55,625 nt of DNA from Bigelowiella natans CCMP2755 (taxonomy: Eukaryota; Cercozoa; Chlorarachniophyceae): NCBI GenBank assembly GCA_000320545.1, contig ADNK01000635.1:1-55625 (forward strand). The letters are read 5' to 3'. The notes under the pieces are model-generated. The model was not told the origin of the DNA. It was given only the letters and a program-made list of their open reading frames with translations, and ran no database searches. A program made the translations under genes and the position numbers. Below, in pieces: positions 46,348-55,625 of this stretch (position 1 is its first letter; every line of letters begins with the position of its first letter).

Positions 46348-48081
46348 TCAGTACAAGGAGAATTTAACACATGCAAGGATACTTTGGTCGATATCATATG
46401 AAATGGATTGAAACCTCCATCGAGTATGGCTATTCTTAATTTTTTAAAGAACATGAACAATGAATTAATTCTATGTTTGAGCAGTAAAATGCATACCTCC
46501 ATGTAATTTTGAAGAACAATCATTAAATGATAAAGTCATTCGTTTTGTTATTAGTAGTTGTCTATGCATCGCATCGCATGAAGCCGGCACATCGCATCGA
46601 AATCGACGTTTATGTCTCGCCATGGTTTGACTTTGCCGTTGAGCCGGCTGACTGTCAAGTGATGGTTAGTAGCACTGTCTAGCTGTGTGTTGTCACATGC
46701 GCGCACAAGTTGAAGGGACACATGTCCCAACAACACCGTGCGTGGTTTGGTTCATGGATTCGGCGAGGCGGTCACTTCCACCGACGAACTTGGGTTCATG
46801 CAAGTGTTCATTGAGAAGTCCGCATGACATGAAACATTGAAAGCATTCATGGCCTCACCAAATGATGAGGTGTCCACTGTGGTGCCATTTAGCCATGCTG
46901 CGCTCGCGGCTAGATCGTATCGACGACCAGATGCAGGGTGCGGCGCAGCTGTGTGCGCGAGTAGCAATGATGAGACTGCACTAGTCTAGCACTGCACGAT
47001 GTCGCCCAATCGCATCTCTACGTCTGGAAGACATGGGCTACTAGGCTAGATGGGGGTGCACGTGCCATGTCCATCACGCAACAGGTAGCAGGCACAGCAA
47101 TCTCGTGACACAAGCAAGTCACGTCGCATGCACATTGCATCAATTCATTGAGTCTGCCATGTTGTGTGAGTCTGCTGACCTGAAAGAGTCTCGCATCGCC
47201 CGCATCTTGTGCACAAATTGATCCAGTTGATCCTTGCTGCCCTTTTTTGGAAGTTCACCTCCTCTTCTCACGAAGGTTGCTGGCACACCATGCCCTCGCA
47301 AGGAAGTCCTCACATGATGCTCACCCACGTCAATCCGCTGTCGAACGAGTGAGTGCAAGAAAGGAAGCAGCGACTTCAAAACAAGAAGTTGACTCGGGTT
47401 CAGGTGGATGGATGAACGAATGAACGAGCGTGAAGCACTTCCAGTGATGCAGTCAAAAGGACTTGGGACCACTCTGGCACTGGACGTGCTCGATGAATGC
47501 GGATGGCCTGAAGAAAGAAAGGAAAAAAACATTGAGACAATGAAACGCTGATCATGATTTGAAACTCGAAGCGCCGCAAACGTGCCTCAACACAAACAAA
47601 TGCACAAACAAACAAACAAACAAACGTGACGAAGAACTACACTTCTAAAATGAGGCAAGACATCTGTTTGCAATGAGAACAATGAGAACAATGATTGCAG
47701 AGTGCGAAACGCAGTGCCTCGAACACGATTTGGACAATGAACACACGATGATGAACGTGCGGACAAAAAATCACATCCAGAGCAAGAATGTGATTTTCTT
47801 CTGCGACATGGTTGGCCCTTCAATTTCATCTAAATTCCAGGGGGATTCTTACGAGATTAATACCGATATAGTTTCCCTCGCAAAAAAGGCTCCCCACTGT
47901 CCGCTCAGCCAAAAAGAATCGAATTCAACTTCACAACCAAGCCAGCTCCTTTTCGCGAGGTGGGATCGAAACTTTCATTTTCTTGTTTCATGTTACGATT
48001 GCTTTGCTCCGACCATCATACTTTTCAGTAACGCTAAATACCATCATACAGAACAGTCACCGGAGTTCCTGCTTGGCTGAC
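46348..48081. other. Spacer upstream of MCM10, TGCA/CATG-rich, with dispersed repeat
   Basis: A minus-strand frame at 47532-47140 looks partly protein-like (LLVLKSLLPFLHSLVRQR) but shows no family motif. It may be a decayed element. Around 47640-47724 lies an inverted copy of the 9-kb GTTCGAGGCACTGC repeat. The MCM10 5' UTR and promoter should be within about 47750-48081. Confidence 0.45.
47640..47724 (-). repeat. Inverted copy of the GTTCGAGGCACTGC repeat
   Basis: The plus strand has GCAGTGCCTCGAAC at 47711-47724. The minus strand therefore carries the same core as the 9-kb cluster, followed by TTTCGCAC, CTGCAA, CATTGTTCTCATTG and GTCTTGCC in a similar order. Confidence 0.75.
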
Positions 48082-49624
48082 ATGGATATTGATGCCGATT
48101 TGGAGCTTCTCTATGATGTCAATGCAGAATTGGAGGTCTTAAAAGATTTGGAGGTGCTTGATGAGCAAAATTCCGTGGAATCAGTTGATAAAAACAAAGT
48201 CAAAGAGGACAACAACAGTATTCCGAACATAATGGGGCTCGAGGGCTGCGAATCCTCGGAGTCAGATTCGATCCAAAGCCCACCGAAAAACAAGGAGGAG
48301 AAACCCATTAAAAAGGTCGGCAAGGAAGCCGAACGTAAACCTCTCGTTAGGCTAATAAAGAGAAATAGAAATATCTCCAAACCAATCGAGGCAAAATCCT
48401 TGACCAAATCGAAGGCTGTCAACAAGGACCCACCACAAAAATCGCAGGAAAATACATTCACAGAAGAATTTTCCGGTGTACGAGTCAAGAATCGTGTCGT
48501 AGGATCGGCTGACTTGCGTGGGAGACTGTCAAACGTGAAGGTTGTCAAAGTGGGTGCCGCAGTCTCCTACGCTTCCTCACATCCAAATGCAGACTTCGCA
48601 GTGATCGGCATCGTGGCGAACAAGAGCGACGCTCGTGAAACGAAGCGAGGCGATAAGTTCGCAATCTGGAGACTCACCGATTTTAGCCGCGAAATCACCG
48701 TTTTTCTGTTTGGAGACGCGTTCAAGCGGTGGTGGGATGTCCGGCTGGGTTCTCTCGTATGTCTTGGCAAGCCTGCCCTCAAGGACTCCTCCACGAACTA
48801 TTCCACCCCCGCATTCTCCGTCCAATACGAGGCCCAACTGCTCAAAATCGGAGTGGCGATGGACTTTGGGTTCTGCAGGGGATACCGAAAGGACTCGATG
48901 GAGCGCTGCAAGCACTACATCAACACGCGATCGCGCCAGTTCTGCGATGTCCATATTCGCAAGGAATACACCAGAAAGATGGGGAGGCGGATGGAGCTTA
49001 ATCATCAGAGTCAGCGCAGAGTTTGGAAGAAGCCAAGACACGCCGAATCTGCCGCAACGAAGTCTTCCAGCTTCATGGGTGGAACTACTAGAAAGCAGAG
49101 TAGTCGCAGTAGTAGCAGGGGTATTATAGTAGGAGGGGCGGTGACAGGGGGCTCACGCTATAGTCGCCAGCAGCTTCTCCCCGCTGCTGCAAAAGGGAAC
49201 GGGAAAAAGAAAACCATGGATACAATCCTGAAAGAGTCGCATCAGGGCACCAACAAGTCCCGCTTTGCAAAGCGGCTTGTGCGCTCTAGTGCGGCCTTGA
49301 AATTGGGTGTCGCGTCATCACCATCAGCAGCAGTTGCTTCCTCTGCCAAGACACATGCTGCTAAGAAGATGACGGGCAAGAAGGGACTCGCTGTATCTAC
49401 GAAGCCAGTCCTAAAGAAGTCGTCTTCATCGTCTAAGAAGAAGGGGACAATCAGCCAGAACGCTCTGTCGAAAAAGAATCATCATCAGGATAAGGTACTA
49501 CCGCGATATATATATTTATATATATATATTTATATATTTATTTATATATTTATATAATATAGAAATATATATTACGCACTGCACCATTCAACTTACTCAT
49601 TATTCAATGCGCTGCCTATACTGT

Positions 49625-49690
<66 letters not shown>

Positions 49691-50907
49691 CGCTCTCTCT
49701 CTTCCCCCCCCCCTCCCCAAACAATCGTCTCCCAGACCGAAACCGTAGCGGTTTGTTCTTCTGAGTCAAAGATAAAGCCAAAGCTCGCCTCGGCCCCTTC
49801 GCAGGCAAGGACAGGCGGAGCTGATAATGGACGCAAAGCTGGTGAATCGTCATCAAGAAGAATAAGAAGAAGAAGCTCCGAGCAACACTCAGCCTCCCCT
49901 TTGCTAGCCAAACTTAAGAAGCAGGTCCAGGAACAGGAGGTGGAGATTCAAAGGCTGCTCGGCGCTCTCGATGGGGAGAGGCGGAAAAATCGATCCCTGC
50001 AGCTGCAATTAGAGCAGCAGCAAAAAGAGGGCGCCCTGCCAAGAAGAAGTACCTTCAACAGCATCCACACACCTAAGGGAATGAGCGACGCAAGGAAACG
50101 GGCAGCTTCGATAGTGAAGAAGGTGGGGGGCTTGAAGCCCACAGATCCCAATAATGTGTCTCTCGATGGAGTTCAGGCGAAACTCAGACTGAAGAGGAAG
50201 AGGCAGCAGCAGCAGCAGCTCTCCATCAACAGCAGCGGTAAAAGCAGCGCTTGGAAGAAGACAGGAGGAGGCAAGGTTTCAGAGTTTGGTCGAGTATTTG
50301 GTCACATCGATGCTAATTCGGCGAAAGCCAAGGTCCGCCATCATTCACTCTCTTCCCTCTCCCTTTCTCTCTCCCCCCCCCGCCCCGTCTTCCTTCCTCT
50401 CTTCCTCTTCTCACTGAGTGTGTGTACGCACGTGCGCGCGTATCTGTTAAATTAACGGAACAGGCCATAGTTCAGCGCGAATCAGTGAACAAGGATCATT
50501 TGGCAAGAGAAGAGCGTGCAGAATGGTTAAGCAAGTTAGACAAATTGGAGGAGATAGAGAAACTTCAGGAACAGGTCGCATCTATCACTGAGACAAAGGC
50601 CTATGTCTGGCGCTGCGAAAACTGCCATAAAACGCGGGAGAAATTCAACGCGGTCTGCAAGAAGGAGGGTCATAGACAGAAGAAAATCTCAGTCACCCGT
50701 CGCTTCTTCGAATGCACAAAGTGTAGCTGGAGAACCAGTACCATCAAGAACATTCTCCCAGTCATTAGTTGTGGACACTGCGGTGGGAGAAACTACCGGA
50801 AGGCATCTGCGATGAATGTGGCTGCGAAATGCAAGGACATGGTTGAGAATCGGCCAGGTGTTGGAGGGGAAGCGTTTGGCATCGTGTATCCGAGCGAGAA
50901 AAGCTGA
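48082..50907 (+). CDS. MCM10: MCM10 DNA replication factor
   Basis: MCM10 binds single-stranded DNA and the CMG helicase and is needed to start replication. Exons 48082-49494, 49736-50332 and 50464-50907 join in phase 0 to 817 aa. An acidic N-terminus is followed by the OB fold (about residues 150-260: FAVIGIVANKSDARE, FAIWRLTDFSREITVFLFG) and the conserved CCCH finger DFGFCRGYRKDSMERCKHYI with Cys265, Cys276, Cys288 and His291. The middle is Ser/Lys-rich with a short coiled coil. The last exon has two C-terminal zinc motifs (WRCENCHKTREKF and ECTKC...CGHCG), typical of animal-type MCM10. The start at 48082 gives an acidic N-terminus; an in-frame extension to 47983 is also open. Intron 1 carries (TA)n and a long (CT)n tract. 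Confidence 0.93.
49505..49702. repeat. TA-rich run and (CT)n tract in MCM10 intron 1
   Basis: TA/TTA repeats at about 49505-49560 and about 36 CT units at 49627-49702, ending about 30 bp before the acceptor. Confidence 0.95.
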
Positions 50908-52076
50908 TGCATCGGTCAAGGGGCGTACTCCAGCAAATGTGCTCCATGTGCGCGGCACAAATTTGCGCGGCATAAATTTGACTTCCAAACATATTACATA
51001 TGTGCGCAGCACATGCGCTGCATCGTCTATGGCCACCTCAACGTTTCTCTACAAATAAATAGTGCTCCATGCACTGACATGTGCTCCGTGTGTGCATCGC
51101 TAGATCGTTCGTTGACGATTTATAGATTATGAAGCTTCTAGTGATTTACTACTTCTAGACTTGGCCAATCACAAGGCAGACACATTGCTCTCTGGTTCTT
51201 GAATGCAATGAAACTTCCCACGGCTAAATTCTCTGGTCAACTTGCACGCGCCTGCTGCTTGCTTTATTCCCTGTGCATGTGCCCCATCAGTTATATTCGA
51301 CCACGCTAGCACGCTGTCCGAGTCAGCATACATTTGTTGATGTGAACATCGGTTTCATCTAGCTAGCTAGTCATTGTGAGCACTATTCGCACGATGTTTA
51401 CGCATTACAAGTCCCTATGCAGCACGTGCACACGCGTAAAAACACATGCACATGTAAATTGTCCATCCATGTTTAGCTAGATGTGTGCAAAAAGGCACAT
51501 CAAGATGTGTGCACTTTTCACATCCACAGGTGTCCCATGTGCGCACCAAACTGTCACGACACATCCTCTAACGTACAAATAATGTGCATTGCTGCAGTGT
51601 CTGCAATGCGCACGCAAAAATGGCAGCGCGTGCGCAGTTGTGCACCATGTGTTCACGTGTGCGCTGCTTTGTGCTACACATGAGTTTGGAGGCATATATG
51701 AAGTGGTCGATGCACATGTCACAGACCCAACACATGTATATGGACTTACAAGTCCCTACAGCATGATGCACACGTACATGCAGCGCGTGGCACGTGCCGA
51801 GCAGAGATCATCTTTAGCTTTAAAGTTCAGGAGACGACACAATGAGTCATATGCATGTGTATACACGCTTGCATCCCATCATCTAGATAAAGTAAATTGC
51901 TAAATGTGCATATAGTTTGCGCGTTAATATGGATACATGAAGTGCGACAGCATGCTGTGATGCGTAGTTTTGTTCAAGACCAGTAGAGGGAAGAAGCCCA
52001 AAACAGGCAGAAGTGCAATACGACGTAGCATGCTAAAGCTTATGTACTAGCTTGATCATCTATGAAAATCCACTTA
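50908..52076. other. Spacer, TGCA/CATG-rich, between convergent MCM10 and dehydrogenase genes
   Basis: It is full of GTGCAC, TGCACATG and CGCGGCA-like words and contains the second copy (51501-51528) of the 41.8-kb repeat. I see no gene. Confidence 0.55.
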
Positions 52077-53719
52077 TTACCACTCGGTCTCATGATAATC
52101 CTTGAAAAACAGGCCAAACAGCGGTGTGCTACTTGTCGCAGCAGCGATGTCGTCTACGCACATGAACACTGGGTCAAGGATGCGAGCGGCTGCATCAATT
52201 TCGTCGATGGGTGTTTGAAAATTGCTCTTCTTTGCGTAATCAGCGGCCTACAATAAGAACCAGTTCCTCACCATGACTTCACACCATACTCTCAACAAAT
52301 TCTAATGGGAGTGGAAAACAGTAATGATTCCTGTCCCGCGACATGACAGTTTCATCGGTATTCTGGATTCATCCGGCACAGCGAAACACCGATTAAAACA
52401 CGTGACGATCAATATGGCGTTGAGATCGAATTACGCGAAGAACTCCGACGAGTTTATTCAGCATAGAGAATTCAGAGACTAATATAATTTTTTATGCTCC
52501 AGCCCTCCCTCTGGTTACTATTAGCTCTTCATAACCCTAACCACAACAACAACTACAACTACTACTACTACTATTACTACTACTACTACTACTACAAAAA
52601 ATTAAAAATAGTGCCTTTTCAATTGGATTCTCATCGTTTATCCAGCCCGTATCAACGGAGTTCATGAGGATGTTCTCCTTTGCGAGCTCCGAGCTACACG
52701 TCCTGAGAGAATTGGTGACGATAAGGAAGAGGTGGGGGGAGAATGTTCAGCTCTGAGAACGACGATGGGGAATCATAATCGTGATGTTCGTAGAAGGTGG
52801 CGATGATCGTTGGATTGGCGCGAAGTAAATACACATCAATTCCAGGCCAGCATCTGCTGTTGCTGGTTCTTCACGTTCATTTGTGCCGTGAACATCTGTG
52901 ACGGTATCCTGCTTTTGATCTCCTCCCACCCCCCCTTCATACTACCTAGCCCCCCCACCTTGTCATCATGTTGAGCGCAGCCTTGGCCATGTTTGTGTGG
53001 GGGTGTGTTGGCAGCTTGTGGCGATAAAACTTTCCCTCCATAGCACTCACCTGCGAGGTTCGTATGATGCAGGAATATGACGGTCTAGCGGTATTCATCC
53101 TCATCATCATCATCATCAACAACAACAACAACAACATCGATTCCTCTTATTCCGTGAAGAAAAATCGCATTTCAAATGGCAAAGTAGCAGCATGGATGCT
53201 GCCGATGATATAAGGAATGACGTTCGGGTACACCATATTTGGGGAAACATCACATGCAGATATGGTAGATGCTGCATGTAGGAGCAAAGAAAACAAATAG
53301 GACGGAAGATGAAGAGAGGATGGATTTATAGATGATTTGCGTTTGTCTGTACGTTGATGATGAACTTTCTCGTGCCAGGTCCAGATTTCTATCACCCCGC
53401 CCCAAAAAGTTAGAATAAATGAAACGAGTGTTCATGTGTCCGTGTAGGGGGGGGAGGGAACGAGGGGAGGGGTGGTAATTAGAATCATAACTTCATATGT
53501 GTATTTGAAAAACACTGCCCACAAACGGCAGGTTGATGAGTACAAATATGGCTGCTCTCCAACTCTAGGATGAGTAAATTAGCGAATACTCACTCGCATG
53601 AACGGTATGAGCTTTGAGTTGAGGACGAAGGGAGCCATCGCGTTAATGACGAAAACCTGTTTGATGGATGTTTCAGCAAGCAAGTTAGCAGTTGATCTCA
53701 GTCTGCCATGGTGAGAGAA

Positions 53720-53761
<42 letters not shown>

Positions 53762-55538
53762 CATACCAAAACCTCACAGAAGGAAGAATTGAAATCGACG
53801 ATTGATCATCGCCATCCACTCCCCCCCCCCCCCCCCCTCCTTCACTCATCACTATTCGTAGGAATAGGGGGTGTTGACCCTCGAAGAAAGCAGCAAATGG
53901 AGAGGGATTGAAGGGCATGACCTCTGCTATTTCCGGTGTCTCTACTTGATCGATCTTGAGCAGCCAACTATTGCACTTTCGCACATCTAGCTGCTGGTTG
54001 TTAACGTCCTTCAGACCAACGGGAAGCTGGCAATATATCGTCCGAGAAAAACGAAGAGAGGAGGGGGGGGAGAAGGAGGAGGAGGAGGAGGAGGAGGAGG
54101 AGGAAGAGGAGGAGAGAGAAAATGACAGCTATAATATATGATGTTGATGATGATGACGAATGATGATGATGGTGGTGATAATCACGGTGACAGGTAGCAG
54201 CAGCATGATGGAGTGGGACGATGCAGTAGTGCCGTGCACAAAGATGTCGCGGAAATGCTGTGCTCTCCATTTGTTATATCATTCTTCTTCTTCTTAATAA
54301 GAAACCTGAGTCGGTCCGCACTTCACATCGTCCTTCGTTAGAGGCATCTGCGAGGACATGAAGCTGCTGCTACTACTACTACTACTACCGCTAGTGATGC
54401 TGATGCTTTGATGATGATGATTATTGCTACATGCAGACTGTTGTGCCGTACAAAGCACGACGTTGGCCTCCCCCCCCTCGGGCAAGGAGTGTGGTGTATC
54501 GTCCCTGGTTTTTTTCCCAGTCTCTTTCTCTCCTTCTCCCTCAGTGGTTTCTCTGCCTTGAACTGATGGGAGGGGGGGACGGAGCCGTCGTTGTGGTTCT
54601 GATTTCTCCAGGCCAATATGCTGCTGCTGCTGCTGCTGCTGCTGCTTTTGGGAAGATACCATTGTACGCTGTCTTGCAAGGAGGGGTGCTATGGCTTGCT
54701 GTTACGCCGACAAAAGGTACATAAGGGGAAAACACAATTTTTTACTTATTATTTGTATTTGATTTTGCGTGAGCGCGCGCGTATTCGTCGAATTGTGTGT
54801 GCGTAGGTGTGTATAGGGGGGGGGGGGGGGGGGAGAACGGGAGACTTCATGAGCAGCACCGGTGTGTGTTTGTGCAGACGTTGCTCCTCCTTTACGAGGC
54901 CAGTGTAGTAACCGGTCGGGCGCCTATAGATCAGTTAGATGATATGTGCCAGTTGTTATCCTCTGAAGAACCAGCATCTGCGCCGAAGGACCATTCGTAT
55001 CTCGCAGAGATCGATTGTGCTAGTCTCATATTCATTTGTAGAAACGTGGGCAAATGGCTCACAGAGATAGGGGAACATAAGATACGCATGCAACGATGCA
55101 TAAGAGTAGTACCGTATGGTCTGACAGGCGTTGTTGATGAGGATGTCAAGTCGAGGATAATCGGTCTTAACGAACGCACAGAATGACTCCAGGGCTTTAG
55201 GTGATTCGATAAGATAAGGAAGAAGAAGGAGAAGGAGGCCAGTGAAGATAATGAGAAACAGATAGGAGGGAGGAGAGAGAAATTGTCCACCGCTCAATGT
55301 GCTACGGCTTTCACTTTGCTGTTGATATATAGCTACTCTTTACTATTGGGGCTATCAATGTAAAAAAGAGGCTATTACCTATCACCATCATCGTGATCAT
55401 CATGATCATCATCATAATTATCAGAAGCGGCAGCAGCAAGCAAGGTAGCTAGACATATAGACGAACATCACCGGCAACATTCCTGAAGTCCAAGCCATAG
55501 ATGTCAAGACGCCCTTTCCATGTCGCAAAGTCGGATTC
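52077..55538 (-). CDS. Short-chain dehydrogenase/reductase, NNACQT / HPHTNMAK family (5' partial)
   Basis: An NAD(P)-dependent oxidoreductase of unknown substrate. Exons in reading order: 55538-55472, 55194-55113, 54672-54306, 54026-53922, 53656-53594, 53388-53353 (36 nt), 53050-52959, 52702-52615, 52247-52077; all are in phase, 357 codons. Motifs: [23 protein letters not shown] (the SDR NNAG site); [55 protein letters not shown], which holds the catalytic Ser and Tyr; [16 protein letters not shown] with a Lys; [13 protein letters not shown]; and [17 protein letters not shown] before the stop. The Rossmann glycine motif and start lie beyond the right edge. Exon 54672-54306 adds a low-complexity insert with a polyGln run. 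The last intron is best read as GC-AG (donor GC at 52614-52613). Confidence 0.9.
52545..52597. repeat. (CTA)n array in the last SDR intron
   Basis: On the minus (sense) strand this is (GTA)n, starting about 20 nt after the inferred GC donor. Confidence 0.9.
53715..53760. repeat. (GA)n tract in an SDR intron
   Basis: On the sense strand it is (CT)n, between exons 54026-53922 and 53656-53594, about 60 nt before the acceptor. A C run lies at about 53821-53836. Confidence 0.9.
54072..54120. repeat. (GAG)n array in an SDR intron
   Basis: On the sense strand it is (CTC)n, just before the acceptor of exon 54026-53922. Confidence 0.9.
54617..54649. repeat. Coding (CTG)n array, polyGln on the minus strand
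   Basis: It lies within SDR exon 54672-54306 and reads as about eight Gln codons (CAG) on the sense strand. Confidence 0.9.
54817..54834. repeat. G homopolymer
   Basis: About 17-18 consecutive G in an SDR intron; a likely site of length errors. Confidence 0.9.
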
Positions 55539-55625
55539 CTGGGAGAGAAAGGGATAGAACGGGAGAGGAGGGGGGGGGGGAGGAGTAGAAAGAGACAGTA
55601 AGAGAAAGGAGAGAGAAGGAAGAGG

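Noticed and set aside
47140-47532. Minus-strand 130-codon frame as a real gene
   Set aside because: It is only partly protein-like, has no recognised domain and sits in repeat-rich spacer DNA; kept as a possible decayed element only.
52747-52929. Extra SDR exon encoding about 60 residues
   Set aside because: The flanking exons join in phase with the expected MMTRT sequence without it, so it is intronic.

Overview
The window is nuclear DNA of a microbial eukaryote. Genes are rich in short GT-AG introns (many of 45-110 nt), and long di- and trinucleotide microsatellites sit in introns and between genes. I joined exons by hand from reading frame, intron phase and family motifs. TBC1D31, a ciliary/centrosomal protein absent from most non-ciliated lineages, together with PEX11, points to a flagellated protist or alga with peroxisomes. 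I cannot name the lineage. TGA, TAA and TAG all end apparently intact genes, so the code looks standard.

Layout. 1-5 kb: scattered minus-strand exons of an unrecognised charged, coiled-coil-like protein. 7.2-8.8 kb: PEX11 (minus). 8.9-10.6 kb: repeat-rich spacer. 10.6-15.2 kb: TBC1D31/WDR67, 12 exons, 950 aa (minus), head to head with an F-box plus kinesin-motor gene (15.8-20.1 kb, plus). 21.3-24.5 kb: a tyrosine-kinase-like kinase that probably continues into Sel1 repeats (minus). 25.4-27.4 kb: ankyrin-repeat protein (plus). 28.5-33.6 kb: unrecognised minus-strand gene or genes. 33.7-37.1 kb: SLC17-type major facilitator, 9 exons, 527 aa (plus). 38.0-39.7 kb: unrecognised minus-strand gene with an internal repeat. 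40.5-41.7 kb: papain-fold cysteine protease (plus). 42.5-46.3 kb: two intronless, divergently transcribed DUF2828 (Ro60/TROVE-like plus vWA) paralogues. 48.1-50.9 kb: replication factor MCM10, 3 exons, 817 aa (plus). 52.1 kb to the right edge: a short-chain dehydrogenase of the NNACQT / HPHTNMAK / VDTGW family (minus), whose 5' end lies outside.

The genes do not form one pathway. The most notable points are: (i) the DUF2828 pair, with an NZF-type zinc finger inserted in one copy and a perfect 10-bp hairpin touching the start codon of the other; (ii) the F-box-kinesin fusion, whose only in-frame stop lies in an 18-nt GT...AG segment divisible by three; (iii) trinucleotide microsatellites at or beside splice donors; and (iv) dispersed repeats in TGCA/CATG-rich spacers.
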